A stretch of 64,000 bases of DNA, taken from positions 23,641,160 through 23,705,159 of the forward strand of contig OZ024927.1 in the NCBI GenBank assembly GCA_964017235.1, written 5' to 3'. Shown here piece after piece: positions 10,504 to 21,819 of the stretch (positions are counted from its first letter, which is position 1; each line of letters starts with the position of its first letter). The stretch comes from Sabellastarte sp. h YS-2021. Lineage: Eukaryota; Annelida; Polychaeta; Sabellida; Sabellidae. Position numbers and translations under genes: made by a program. The notes beneath the pieces are model-generated. The model saw only the letters and a list, made by a program, of their open reading frames with translations, was not told the DNA's origin and ran no database searches.

Positions 10504-12783
10504 TTGTGTATTCTACTATGTCTAACAATGGTTTCAGTGTCAACTGGAAGACTCGATTGGGCAAGATTTCGAGGCAAAACCTATGCTCAGGTGTTAAAAT
10601 GTAATATTGACAGTAATTGTGGGTCTCAGGTTCAAATCAGATCAAAAGTCAATGTTTCCAGTTCAAAGAAAAAGCAATCAAAACGTTATAACTCCAGCAG
10701 AAGTGCCTCTGTCGATCTTCCAGTTCATGCAAAGTGTAAAAAATCTTCATCTGTGGAAATTGATCGAATTGCCACTAAAAATTTCCAATGTGTACCAGCT
10801 TACGTTGAATTTGTATGTCCAACTCTAAACAAGTTTGCATCTCTGGCCCTCGACACCGAGGTACAGAACAATGAGTATGACTCTAGGGTTGAAACCCACC
10901 AAAATCTAAATACAAAACAATCAAAATCATCCAAGCATTCTGTAAAGGTTGGTAAAAAACCCAAAAATGTCAAAGATGGCCATTCAATATGTATTGGTCA
11001 TAATGAATTTCTAGACAGTCAAAAAGAGGGACAAAATTGTCAAAAACAGTCAAAATTGTGCCCTGATACGGCTGACGACAAATATAATTTAGGCTTGCAA
11101 GTTAAAGTGCATAACAAACAGAGAATACAAGAAGCAAGGTCGGATCCGACATACAAAAAGTGGGATGAACAAACGGATGACAAGTTTGGCTTCATATCGT
11201 TGGGTCCACTGGTCATACCAAACTCTGATAAAAGAAGGTACATGGGTTCGGATACCATAAAACTTTATGACATAACTAGAAATGAAACCAAATTTAATTT
11301 CTTGTCTGCACAAATTCAATTAGATTCACAGCTTAAGGCGGACACTTGGGAAAAATTATTAGTAAATTATTGGGATCAACAATTGCCATACCTAATTAGG
11401 TACGGTTTTCCACTTGACTTTGATAGAAATTCTAAACTGGGAACAAATAACAAAAATCATACCTCGGCACTAGCCTTTCCTCAGGATATAGATGCCTATT
11501 TGAAAGAAGAAATTAGTCATGGGGCTATTTTTGGCCCTTTTAAACAGCCACCCTTCAACGACTTTCACACTTCCCCATTTATGACCAGGCCAAAGCCTGG
11601 TGCCCCCCATAGGCGGGTTATTATCGACCTGAGTTTTCCTCATGGCCAGGCAGTGAATTCTAACATCAGTAAAACCCAATATTTAGGCACAGAATTTGTA
11701 TTAACTTTACCATCCATTGATATAATTACAAATAAAGTTAAAAATAATGGCAGAGGTTCACTATTATACAAGATTGACATCAGTTGTGCCTTCAGACATG
11801 TCAGAATTGACCCCAGGGATTATTTTTTGTTAGGATTAAAGCATCAGGACTACTATCTGGACACCTGTCTGCCGATCGGATACAGGAACGGATCCGGAAT
11901 TTTCCAGCGCCTCAGCGACGCTATACGCTTCATAATGAAGTCTCAAGGTCATGATGTCATCAATTATATTGATGACGTCATTGGTTTTGGCACCACATCT
12001 ACTGCAAGACCTTCTTTTGAAACACTTACCAAATTACTTACAAATTTGGGACTTGACATTAGCATTAAGAAGTTAGTCCAACCAACAACCAAAGTCGCCT
12101 GTTTAGGGGTTGAAGTAGATACCAAAAATTTCACGGTAGCAATTCCCAGTGAAAAAGTAGCAGAAATTCTTCAAAAATGCCACCAATGGACTGGAAAAAT
12201 TCATTCCACCAAAAAAGATTTACAATCCCTACTAGGTTCATTACTCTACATATCAAAATGCGATAGGTCTTCCAGAACCTTCTTAAATAGAATGCTGGAT
12301 ACTTTAAGAAGACATTTTGGCACAGATAACATTACATTGGATATCGACTTCCATAGAGATTTAAATTGGTTCAAAAAATTTCTTAAAAAATTTAATGGCA
12401 CAGCATTTTTTTACCATCACCCTGTCCAGGCTACTATTGAGCTGGATGCGTGTTTGCAAGGTCTGGGAGCTATATACAGAAATCAAGTATACGCTTTTCC
12501 AATACCACAATATTGTGATTCCTTTTCAATAGTCCACTTAGAGATGTTAAACATTTTAGTCGCTATTAGGGTGTGGGGCAATGTCTGGAAACACCAACAT
12601 ATATTAATCAAATGTGATAATCAGGCGGTTGTCTCAGTTCTAAATTCAGGGAAAACTCAGGATTTAACACTTGCAGGAATAGCCAGAAATATTATGATGG
12701 AAATGTCTGAACAGGATATCGACTTGCAGGTTATTCATATCCTGGGAGTTGAAAATAAAGTAGCAGACTTGTTGTCCAGGTAG
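10504..12783 (+). CDS. Reverse transcriptase-RNase H of YR copy 2
   Basis: The frame lies about 70 bp after the gag-like frame. The first internal ATG is at 10528, and the true start is uncertain. The N-terminal ~200 residues are lysine/serine-rich without a known domain. RT motifs follow: KPGAPHRRVIIDLSFPHG, LLYKIDIS, the catalytic YIDDVIGFG and a thumb region. RNase H-like motifs (IELDACLQGLGA, HLEMLNI, CDNQAVVSVLNSG, LGVENKVADLLSR) close the frame. It makes cDNA of the element RNA and removes the RNA strand. The lack of a protease or integrase domain fits DIRS-order elements. Confidence 0.85.
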   Translation: MCILLCLTMVSVSTGRLDWARFRGKTYAQVLKCNIDSNCGSQVQIRSKVNVSSSKKKQSKRYNSSRSASVDLPVHAKCKKSSSVEIDRIATKNFQCVPAYVEFVCPTLNKFASLALDTEVQNNEYDSRVETHQNLNTKQSKSSKHSVKVGKKPKNVKDGHSICIGHNEFLDSQKEGQNCQKQSKLCPDTADDKYNLGLQVKVHNKQRIQEARSDPTYKKWDEQTDDKFGFISLGPLVIPNSDKRRYMGSDTIKLYDITRNETKFNFLSAQIQLDSQLKADTWEKLLVNYWDQQLPYLIRYGFPLDFDRNSKLGTNNKNHTSALAFPQDIDAYLKEEISHGAIFGPFKQPPFNDFHTSPFMTRPKPGAPHRRVIIDLSFPHGQAVNSNISKTQYLGTEFVLTLPSIDIITNKVKNNGRGSLLYKIDISCAFRHVRIDPRDYFLLGLKHQDYYLDTCLPIGYRNGSGIFQRLSDAIRFIMKSQGHDVINYIDDVIGFGTTSTARPSFETLTKLLTNLGLDISIKKLVQPTTKVACLGVEVDTKNFTVAIPSEKVAEILQKCHQWTGKIHSTKKDLQSLLGSLLYISKCDRSSRTFLNRMLDTLRRHFGTDNITLDIDFHRDLNWFKKFLKKFNGTAFFYHHPVQATIELDACLQGLGAIYRNQVYAFPIPQYCDSFSIVHLEMLNILVAIRVWGNVWKHQHILIKCDNQAVVSVLNSGKTQDLTLAGIARNIMMEMSEQDIDLQVIHILGVENKVADLLSR

Positions 12784-12872
12784 TTTATCACTACAAATCC
12801 AGGTAAAGCTTTGAATAATTTTGTACATAACCCCATGTGGATGCACCTCCATGAAAACATTGCTTACATAGA

Positions 12873-13973
12873 TTGGTCTATATAACAGGTTTACACATAA
12901 CAGCAGAACATCTGGCTTCCAGAGCTGTTGAAAGAGTACAACAAGCGTTTAGACCAGCCACCATGGCTTCCTACCGTCGAAAATTTCGCCTGTTTTTGAC
13001 CTACTGTTGTTTTATCCAAGTCCAGGTACACCAGTTAACACCATTGGTTCTCCTGTCTTTCATGGAATTTTTAATCCACAATGGCATGTCCAACTCGGGT
13101 ATTGCAAATCACTTGTCAGCTGTCAAGACAAGTCTGACAATGTATGGCGTTTCTGTTCTTCCATTTTTGGACCCTAGAATCAAATACTTCCAAAAATCTC
13201 TCACCTTAAACAGACAGTTCACTGGAAAAATAAAAAAAATTAACACCCTTACGGATATTGTTTCTGTCTGTGACACTATGTGGATGGGCCAAATTTTTAA
13301 AGCCTTATATCTGGTTGCCTTTTTCTCTTTCCTCAGAATATCAAACTTGGTCCCTCATAAAATTGCTGCATTTTCACCATTAGAACAGTTGACTAGGGGG
13401 GATATATTTTTTGCACCCCCGAGCCTTCACATTTTAATAAAATGGACAAAAACCATGCAGACGAGAGACATGGTAAAAATTATAAAACTTCCAGTACTAC
13501 AAGCATCCCCTTTGTGCCCAGTGAAAGCTGTCAAAAATCTCCTTTTCCTTACACCAGGTAGTGAGGACACCCCTTTATTTCAAATAAGAAATGATAAAGC
13601 TCAATGGCTTCCTTTAACTGATACCAAAACTAGGCAAAATTTTACACAAGTTCATCAAAGACTGGGTCTCAAGGACTCCTCCATGTCCCTCCACACCTTC
13701 AGGCGTTCAGGTGCAACTCTAGCTTTCAATTCCAATGTATCCCTTCAAAACATTCAAAGTCATGGCACCTGGACGTCTGACTGTGTGGAGGTACATTATA
13801 CAATATCACGCTGCATCTCAGGAGGTAGCAAATGCCTTCCAGTCTCTTCTCTCTACCTCTACAACTACCTCCTAGTTGGGCATTGGTGGAGGTTGGCATC
13901 TACCTCCTGGATATATATACATATTTTATTTTTAGTGCATACAGTAACAATTTTTCACTTAGGGTCACCTTAA
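12873..13973 (+). CDS. Tyrosine recombinase of YR copy 2
   Basis: The N-terminal half (LASRAVERVQQAFRP, SYRRKFRLFL, then a helical stretch) resembles the core-binding domain of phage-type integrases. The C-terminal half holds FLRISNLVPHK, the SLHTFRRSG box (H-x-x-R) and HGTWTSD close to the end, where the tyrosine nucleophile would lie. The protein would insert the circular cDNA by strand exchange and so replaces a DDE integrase. It follows RT-RNase H directly and runs into the B-type repeat. A diverged fossil of the same recombinase lies at 55810-56640. Confidence 0.8.
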   Translation: MVYITGLHITAEHLASRAVERVQQAFRPATMASYRRKFRLFLTYCCFIQVQVHQLTPLVLLSFMEFLIHNGMSNSGIANHLSAVKTSLTMYGVSVLPFLDPRIKYFQKSLTLNRQFTGKIKKINTLTDIVSVCDTMWMGQIFKALYLVAFFSFLRISNLVPHKIAAFSPLEQLTRGDIFFAPPSLHILIKWTKTMQTRDMVKIIKLPVLQASPLCPVKAVKNLLFLTPGSEDTPLFQIRNDKAQWLPLTDTKTRQNFTQVHQRLGLKDSSMSLHTFRRSGATLAFNSNVSLQNIQSHGTWTSDCVEVHYTISRCISGGSKCLPVSSLYLYNYLLVGHWWRLASTSWIYIHILFLVHTVTIFHLGSP

Positions 13974-14288
13974 TTTGGGTCTAAGTAGGCTTTATTGGTA
14001 AACTAAAATTCTTATGGCCACCTTATCTCATGCAGATGTAATTGAGTAATTTTTCATATGTAAAGTTTGGTATATGGACTGTAAATTAATATTATCTACA
14101 ATTTATGGTGGCCTTAAACTTAGTTTCTTCCAAAACACTAAGGTGACCCTAAACTAGAAGATGCCTTGTAGTATTGTACATAAACATTAGATGAATACAT
14201 TATTAAAATATTAATCCCATGCAGTGGTATTTCTTCTATACATTGTCATGGTCAACATATTGTCATGGTCACAAGGGTAGGGGCACTG
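13944..14288 (+). repeat. B-type repeat, right part of YR copy 2
   Basis: Matches repeat B of copy 1 in order and spacing of motifs: GGGTCACCTTA at the start, GGCCACCTTA, GGTGGCCTTAAACTTAG, AAGGTGACCCT, the tract GTAGTATTGTACATAA and the final GTAGGGGCACTG. It is more diverged than the two copy-1 repeats are from each other. Confidence 0.7.
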
Positions 14289-14639
14289 TGACTGCTTTAT
14301 TAGTGTAGACAATTTGCACCCAGTGAAAGTTCTTTTTGTGTATCCTCTCTTCTCTCGGCCAAGTATAGCTTCCAATGGCTATCCCATTCCATTCCAAAAG
14401 AATACTACCCTTATTACAGTTACCCTTACTATATTTGCATTGTGTAGGTATATGAGATAATACGCCACAAAGTTTCAACACTTTATATACTCTGGACTGG
14501 TAGGAAGGTTTATTGCTTCTGAAACTTTTCCAAATCTACCCAGTTATAATATTATGGAAGTTAAAAGAGGGCCATTTTATGGACAGGTATGGTACAACAT
14601 TGGGATAGCATATTTACCTTTCCACCCATTTGTTTGTCT

Positions 14640-15010
14640 GTTTGCATAATAATAATAATAGAAACATTTGTATAGCACAAAATTGATGAAGATCCTCTAA
14701 TGTGCTGGAATCCAAAAAGGGACAGCCCTAAACCTAGTGAAATCATAACAAGTGCCCACCAGGGAACGGTGATTATGGCGTTGAGTAAGCTAGTCTAAAC
14801 AGGTAAGTCTTGAGTTGGCTTCTAAAGCTTGAAATTGTCTGTTGTGATCTGACACCAATTGGGAGCCTGTTGTATTCCACTGGTGCAGCCATGACAAAAC
14901 TACCTTGCAAAGCCATGTTTGTCCGCATGCATAACTCAAAAATTGTACATCAGATTGGGGTCACATTTTCACACATGATGGAGCTTCATCTGTGGCTTAA
15001 TTTTCCGTGA
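14640..15010 (-). repeat. LINE- or SINE-type 3' tail
   Basis: On the minus strand it ends in a (TAT)n-like run at 14648-14660, preceded by CAAATGTTTC and a GCGCTATA-like motif (14668-14685). The body is about 340 bp. That layout is typical of the 3' ends of CR1/L2-group LINEs and the SINEs that borrow them. No intact coding sequence. Confidence 0.45.
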
Positions 15011-15130
15011 AGGTGCTCCTCATCGAGACTCTAATTTTTTCACATCTAAGATTTTTCAACAATAATTCACTCATCTTTCCACACGATAAAATTGAAATTT
15101 TAATTAGTTAAATGTAGCTTTTATAACCTA

Positions 15131-15480
15131 CAAGCTTACCATGTGGAACTGAATGCTATCTCGGGAGGCCGCAGGCATTGGCCAACGTCCAAGAAAGATA
15201 GACGTCTAGTACAGACCAATGCCTTCAACAGGAAGGTGAACCCTGTTGTGAAATACCGCGAGATCCTCCTTCTTCGAGTTGTAAATTTGCCCGTGCCCCC
15301 TCAGCTGTAGTACAGTGGGGAGGCAGGGTGGGACTCTCTTTAGTGCCACATGGTAAGTTTGTAGCTAATAAAAGCTACATTTAAGTACTTAAAATTTTCA
15401 ATTTTATAGCGCTACAATAGCTTACCATGTGGAACTGAATGCTGAATCCAACCACTAGGCGGAGGGATTACTGCTGAGAC
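15131..15480. repeat. Repeat block with internal direct and inverted copies
   Basis: The 20-bp run GCTTACCATGTGGAACTGAA occurs at about 15135 and again at about 15422, and CACATGGTAAG (its inverse) lies between them near 15349. About 150 bp of it (15155-15285, with GGGAGGCCGCAGGCATTGGC) recurs inverted at 24340-24500. It lies at the 3' side of the minus-strand DIRS-1-like element and may be that element's terminal or internal complementary region. That link is inference. Confidence 0.5.
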
Positions 15481-15779
15481 TGGAGGTATTTGTCAATTTT
15501 TCTTGGATTTTGAATTATCTAATCTAATCTACTGCTTTGCAGGCGCAATATCTTCCCCGAAAGGGAAACTCAGTGCGCTAGCTCAGCAAAAATTATTTAT
15601 CATGACTTATACGTTATATAGCCCCAGGGTTTCACTACGAATGAAAACAAGCCCTGGGCTCGAAAATCTCATTAAGTTGCCACCCATGATGAGATTGTGG
15701 GATCAACTGTCTAAATACATAATACATTATACATGTTAAATACTGTTTTAATCAAATAGAAGATAAAAGACCTTACCAA

Positions 15780-18070
15780 ACATCCTGAGGAGGTAGTCAT
15801 ATACCTAGACCCTGGGATGTAGACTGCTGAAGACTTGGTTACAGTGGGTGTGCCCCCCCTCTCATTTCTTTCTGAGGATGACTGGTTTGAGGGGAAGGGT
15901 CTAGGACTTGTTGAGCCGCAACTACTGGATCCAGGTACATATTGTCTTTTAGGTAAAAATTTGTAAATGTGTTGTAAGCTTTCCAGTGACAAGCTTGCAT
16001 GATTTGGTCCACCAAAACCCCACCGTAAAAGGCCTTAGGGGCCGCGAAGGCCGTAATGTCATGCATTTTAACTTGGACCAAGGACTGTTGATCTGCTTGT
16101 TTGTAACAAAGTAGGATAGTTTCTTTAAACCAAAAACCCCACCGTAAAAGGCCTTAGGGGCCGCGAAGGCCGTAATGTCATGCGCTTTAACTTGGACCAA
16201 GGACTGTTGATCTGCTTGTTTGTAACAAAGTAGGATAGTTTCTTTAAACCAAAAAGAGAGAGTAGCGGGTCTGAAGTCTGAGGTATGTCCTTTGTTGAAG
16301 GAAATAAAAAGTAGGGATCGAGACCCTCTCAGGTCTTTGGTTCGATCCAGATAGTACCTTAGGGCCTGTAGCGGACAAAGAGTCCTGTATTCTTTGAATT
16401 GTCTATCCACGATGGTAGTCAAAGCAGGGATAGTCAATGAAGACACTTTGAGAACCTTCTCTTGTTAGTTGGTTTTTGGCTATGAAATATTAAGAGGGGA
16501 ACAAATGTACCTTTTCCCATTGGCCTAAATTAGATACTTTGTCTGCAACCCAGGCATGAATTTCACTGCGGCGCTTGTCGTAGGCCAAGGCTAGCAAGAA
16601 AGCAGTTTTGAGAGTAAGATGTTTGGGATCTGTGTCTTTTATAGGCTCAAAGGGTGCTTTTGTGAGCTCATTAAGTACAACAGAAAGGTTCCCCTTGGAA
16701 GATTCCTGGAATTTTGGGACTATCCCTGTGAAAGCTAGAAAGTAACATGTTACAGTCAGAGCTAGACAGAGGTTCAACCTGACAGTAGGTCGGCCATCAG
16801 ATTCAGGCACCCTGGAATGAGCCTGGCTCTTAGAGTTATCTGGTAATGATGGCACTAGGTCATGATTTTCAACAGGAGAGCATACATGTCCACTGAGTGG
16901 GTTCCTCCTTGTTTGTTTAAGTAGGCCACTACTGTTAAGTTGTCTGTAGCAACCAACACTGTTTGATTTTGGTACTGGTCCTTGAAGCTTTTCAGGGCCA
17001 GAGATACCGCCTTCAACTCTAGGACATTTATGTATAGCCCTTTTTCCCTGTCTAACCACAGACCCTTTGTAGAGACTTGCTCTAAGTGAGTGCCCCAACC
17101 TTCGTTTGAGTCGTCTGTAAAGATTTGGATACAGTAGTACTGGGGTGAAGGTGCACGCCCTTCATCCCATTTACAGGGTTTTGCTACCACTCTAGGTGAG
17201 CTGAAATGGTCTCTGACAAAGGAAGGAGGTTGTCCAGTGACTGAGGATATCTCAAGTGCTCACTGAGATGAAACTGAAAAGGCCTCGTGTGTAGGCGTCC
17301 CTCCAGGACCATCTTCTTCATTGAGGTGAGCAACCAAATAGCGACATAAAAAAACTTGCAGTCAAAAGATGTTTTGACTTTAAACGTAGGATCAAATTTG
17401 AGCCATCTCTCTTGAGTGGGTTTTACAAGAGCTGAATCTAGGTGGTATTCATAGCACATGAACAAAAACACCCAAGTAGGTTTGAGTTTAGACTTCTCTT
17501 GATTGATTATCCACCCTAAGGACTGTGTCAGGTCTACCACTGTCTGAGTGTTCATTTGTACCTCGTCCTGGGATGGGGCGCTGATAAGCCAGTCATCAAG
17601 GTAATGATGAAGTGTAACTCCCCTTGTGAGGGCCATAAGCTTCACTTCCTTTAAGATCCTTGTAAAGACTTGTGGGGCCGTGGCTAGGCCGAAAGGGAGG
17701 GAGGTGAACTGGAACACCTGAGATTCAATGTCGTCGGTATATTGTGAGGGCAATTCAGACATATCTACTTCCCTATAAAATATAGGGTCTGGGTCTGATT
17801 TTGACTTATTTTGTTCAGAAGAAGCCCCTTTGGGCTTTAGAATGACATATTTAGCCAGAGACTTATGTTCCCTTTTATCCCAGTGTTTCTTCGGTTTTGG
17901 ACCAGCAAAAGACTCGGATTGCTCAGAGTTCGGATTGGAAGGAGTGTTTTGTACTCGGATTATTAGTACTCAGGTGATTATGTAAGTCAGGTTGTTGGTT
18001 CAGACCAGGCTTCGGATTTGAAGCAGAGATCTGATCCAACCCCGCTTTGGGTTAACAGGCAAGTCAGATG
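15780..18070 (-). mobile_element. DIRS-1-like YR retrotransposon remnant
   Basis: Reading the minus strand: an RT with FQFTSLPFGLATAPQVFT and the catalytic HYLDDWLI (17184-17950), an RNase H with IFTDDSNEGWGTHL and VATDNLTVVAYLNKQGG (16855-17190), and a tyrosine recombinase with TFKTAFLLALA-like KTAFLLALAYDKRRSEIHAW (15949-17098). The YLDDW RT and the RT-RH-YR order are those of DIRS-1 relatives, a different clade from copies 1 and 2. The gag part is not found, and a LINE (18085-21120) abuts the upstream side. It is a fossil with several breaks. Confidence 0.8.
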
Positions 18071-18221
18071 TTGACTTGTGCCAGGTTTAGAATTAGAATT
18101 AGAATTATACATTTCTATAGCGCAAATCAAACACAATAAGCATATCGAATGCGCTTTATAATACTTCCAAGCCTATGACAACAAAGTACCATAAATCCAA
18201 TCCGAGCACAGTTATTATTAT

Positions 18222-19667
18222 TTAGGCATTATATTCTCTTGTAAACAGATGAGTTTTTAAGTCACTCTTGAACTTTTGAAGTGTATTTTGACTCCTAATG
18301 TTGTATGGCAATCTGTTCCATAGCTCTGGACCATAAACACTGAATGATCGACTGGCATAGATTTTCTTGAGAGTATGTGGAACTTCCAGCATCAAATCAT
18401 CTTCACTTGATCTCAGACCCTCTCTTCTGCACTCCTTTTTCTTTATGAGGTTTCTCAGGTACAAAGGTGCTTTGTTTTGCAGGCATTTGTAGACTAGCAT
18501 CAATACTTTGAATTCTATTCTGGCTCTGATGGGTAGCCAGTGTAACTCCTTCATGCATTCAGTCGAACTATCAAACTTGTTCTTATTCAGTATTAATTTG
18601 GCAGCAGTATTTTGGACTTTTTGAACCCTGCCAATTAAATATGATGGTAGTCCAGCCAAGGTTGCATTAGCATAATCAAGGTGTGAGATGACTAAACCTT
18701 GTACAAGTGTTTGGCATGTTTCAACAGAAAGTGATGATCTGATAAATTTAATTCTCTGAATGTTTAACATTGCAACTCTACATTTATTTACAATGTGGGA
18801 CTTCATGGAAAGAGACTCATCCAGTTGGACTCCAAGATATTTAATTTTTGATGTTTTCTGAACTATTTCTCCTACAACATTGATGGATTTTGTTTCACAC
18901 TTTTGAAGTTGTTTTTTATTTCCAAATAAAATAAACTCAGTTTTTGTACTATTCATCTTTAATCGATTGCAATCCATCCATTCTTTCACATTTTCCATTG
19001 TATTTTCAATATCATTGATGCACTCTAGTTCAGCACATAAGTCACCAGATTTAAAACAGTTCATCAGAGCATGGTCATCTGCATATCCATATAATGATAT
19101 TGAGGTGGGAACTATTTCTCTCATAGTACTTGCATATACCAGATACAAGACTGGTCCAGCACAGGATCCTTGAGGGACAGAAAAGTACAGTTCTTTTGGT
19201 GATGAATATTCACAGCCCACATTGACTTTACAGTATCTAGGTCTCAGGTAATTCTTGAACCAGTCTAAGGCTGTGCCAGAAATGCCAAATTTTACCTTCA
19301 AAACTTCCAGCAGTATATTGTGATCTACAGTATCGAAAGCTGCACTGAGATCAATTGCGGACAAGGCTGCTACATTTTGGTTCTCCATCGCCCAAAGTAT
19401 GTCATTGACTAGTCTAGTTATAGCTGTTTCACAACTGTAGTTAGTCCTATATGCTGATTGATAGTCTGGCATTAATAAATTAGCTTCACAGTGAGCATTG
19501 AACTGGTGTAACATAGCTTTTTCAACCACCTTTGAAATGAAGCTAAGGTTGCTCACAGGCCTGTAGTTCTTTGGTACTAGATCCAGGTCAGGCTTCTTTA
19601 GCAGGGGTCTTACAGTGGCAGTTTTCCAAGCATTGGCAAATGATCCATTTTTCAAGGAAACATTCAC
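18222..19667 (-). pseudogene. LINE reverse transcriptase part of ORF2
   Basis: Contains RT motif 1-2 (RPLLKKPDLDLVPKNYRPVS), motif A (LSAIDLSAAFDTVDH), motif B (SVPQGSCAGPVLY) and the catalytic YGYADDHA. A thumb and a C-terminal region follow (YLGVQLDESL, SHLDYANATL, ELHWLPIRARIEFK, FSVYGPELWNRLP) and end at KTHLFTREYNA. That C-terminal half is characteristic of CR1/L2/Rex1-group LINEs. The 481-residue frame is open throughout. Its link to the upstream endonuclease is broken by a frameshift. Confidence 0.9.
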
Positions 19668-19745
19668 AAAACATGTTTTGCTGTAATAAGCATCTTTTTG
19701 TATTTACGTCTTTCTTCTTGAAGGGCTAACCACGTTTCTTTTGAT

Positions 19746-21120
19746 CTATATCTTTTCCAAATTCTTTCTCTGTTGCGGAACTCTTTTTTGTTGCCGAATT
19801 TCTTCAGTATACCATGGATTTTTTTCCCTTATCGTGACTGTCTTTTCTTTTACTGGAACGAGCTTATTCATGGCTTTAGTTGCTTCAGCATCAAACTGAT
19901 TTACTATATCATTGATGTCATTTTCCTGGAGAATTTTTTCTAGATTCATTTCTTTAATTATTTTTGTACCATTCATGTCTTTTAGCTTCCTAAATTTGAC
20001 TTTCTGACGCTCAACATCACTCTTTTTCAATGATGTTATGCATGTAACAGCACAATGATCTGATATATAGGGACCTTGGATACACCCAGTAATATTTACT
20101 TTGCTAAAACATTCTGTAAAAATAAGGTCAACTGTGTTTCCCTGATTGTGTGTTTGGAAATGAACATGTTGGTCTAATCCAAGAGAATGCATAGTGTCTG
20201 TAAACACATTGACATCATGGTCTTCTGAGTCATTAACTCTCATGTTGAAATCTCCAGTTATTACAAGGTTTGGAAGGTGCATAATATTTTCAGAAAGAAA
20301 AACTGAAAACTCATCTATGAACACAGAGTTTGGAGGGTTTTTTGTTGATGGTGGAGGATGGTATATGCCTACAAGGTTAACAGAGTCTGAATTATTTACC
20401 ATTATATTCCACAGTGCATACTCAAATGATCTTTTAGTTCCGCAGTAGAGTTGCTTAACTTTGAATCTGTTGCGGCAAACACAAGCCAGCTCCCCCACCA
20501 GGACGACCCATCCTATGTGATGTAACCATAGAATATCCATCTCTATTCAGTTCACAAGCTTTTATCCAATAGTCATCATAATCTTGAAGCCATGTTTCAC
20601 TTATTACACAGATGTCAATGCTACTGTCAGTTAAATAGTCTTTAATTAATACATCTTTGTTTCTCACAGATCTTGCATTGAGTACACCTAGCTTGACTTG
20701 GCTCTTATGTTTATTTGGCTCCTGTGTTAGTGGTATTTGGATGAGATTGTTCAAGTTGACATTGTTCTTGGTGTTGCACGCTGCCTGGAATTTAGGGTTT
20801 TTCTTTGCTCCTCCAGGACGCCCTCTCTGACTCCTCTTGTTTAGTCTATACTCTCTGATTTTGACAATGGTTTTTCCATCCAGTATACGATATCTCCTAT
20901 CGTGTTCCACATTTTTATGAATTTGTAAAAGTTCTTCTCTGGTGTATGTGATTTTGCTGGGTATTAATCCATTTTTGGAATTTTTTTGCCAAAACTGCGC
21001 CTCTGCCTGGCTATTGTTTTCTCTTTTTACTTGATCACTTTTGGCAGATGTTACACTGAAGCTGTCATTATGCGTGGTATTTTCTGTTAGTGGGATAACC
21101 AGCAAGTTAGAAAAATGCAT
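19746..21120 (-). pseudogene. LINE apurinic-like endonuclease part of ORF2 (frameshifted)
   Basis: The first ~140 residues from 21120 are basic and low in complexity (RLNKRSQRGRPGGAKKNP). An exonuclease-endonuclease-phosphatase domain follows: LGVLNARSVRNK and ISETWL near residues 144-185, then in the next frame VGIYHPP, TGDFNMRVND and ISDHCAVTC. These carry the expected catalytic Asn, Glu, Asp/Asn and Asp-His residues. The domain would nick target DNA for target-primed reverse transcription. The frame changes once inside the domain, and again near its C-terminal end before the RT. Confidence 0.85.
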
Positions 21121-21790
21121 TTACATGTACCACTTGAGTTGTTTTGTATGTGTGAGTTATAACTATCACACAGTTTTCACAGTACATAAATAGACTATGT
21201 GCATGACAGGATTGTACTTACTGAACTTTTAGGAAACATGTGCTCTGTTGTATCCATTTTAGTGATATATATTCCCGTATGATCATTTAGAAACACAAAT
21301 ATTAATCCATAGTTTTTGATTGTTTTGATTGAACAAGTGCCTAGACAACTAAGCCAGTATGTGCTATAGACATTCACAATGAAGTTGATATTCAAGTATA
21401 GTTTTAACTCAGAAATGTAACTACATTATTTTGCATAATATCACCACCTTGTGTGAAAGTCGCCTTCACTCAAACGCCAGTCACAGATAAAATTTTAGGA
21501 TCCAACTCAGTGATCTGATCCACCACTGAGTTGGGAAGAGGTTAAAACTCTGTACTACTGCAGAAATTATTTGTTGTGGAGCAATATGGGGGAGACAAGG
21601 CAAACTAGAGTATTGCGTCACAAGAGAAAAAGAAATTGTTTTTGCACAGCAAAAACAAATCGTCCCAATGAGTATTAATCAGTTTGTAGAAATGACTGTC
21701 TTCCTGTGTTTAATATGTTTTTCCATTTATGACAAAATGATTCCTACATGAATCTGGTTTTTGTTTTATTTATTTATTTTTTTTCCGCGT
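21121..21790. other. Sequence without recognisable features
   Basis: AT-rich flank of the LINE. 21530-21600 may belong to the disrupted DIRS-1-like element (it shares GATCTGATCCA with 18025-18040), but the match is too short to claim. Confidence 0.4.
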
Positions 21791-21819
21791 TTTATGCAGA
21801 AATTCTAAATGGCCTTCAA

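Larger units (their letters stand above)
8728..14288 (+). mobile_element. YR retrotransposon copy 2 (DIRS order)
   Basis: The order is leader (A1, 8728-9429), gag-like frame (9436-10431), RT-RNase H (10504-12783), tyrosine recombinase (12873-13973), then a B-type repeat (13944-14288). The leader matches the A2 block of copy 1, which fixes the left end near GGTGGAGCA. The A2-B2 part seen in copy 1 is not found after 14288. Proteins of copies 1 and 2 are clearly alike, but DNA differs often, mostly at third positions. They are therefore separate lineages of one family, not a recent duplication. The copy is close to whole in its coding part, with at most a few breaks. Confidence 0.85.
18085..21120 (-). 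mobile_element. CR1/L2-group LINE
   Basis: A near full-length ORF2 on the minus strand: endonuclease N-terminal part (20455-21120), endonuclease remainder (19746-20540) and reverse transcriptase (18222-19667). After the stop a short 3' end finishes in TAATTCTAATTCTAATTCTAA around 18090-18110, a microsatellite-like tail typical of this LINE group. Two frame changes separate the three pieces (near 20,460-20,540 and near 19,670-19,745), so the copy is inactive but young enough to be easily read. It abuts the upstream side of the DIRS-1-like remnant. Confidence 0.88.

Noticed and set aside
12873-13973. Phage-type integrase or host recombinase gene
   Set aside because: It follows RT-RNase H of the same element on the same strand and has paralogues in other YR copies, so it is the element's own enzyme.
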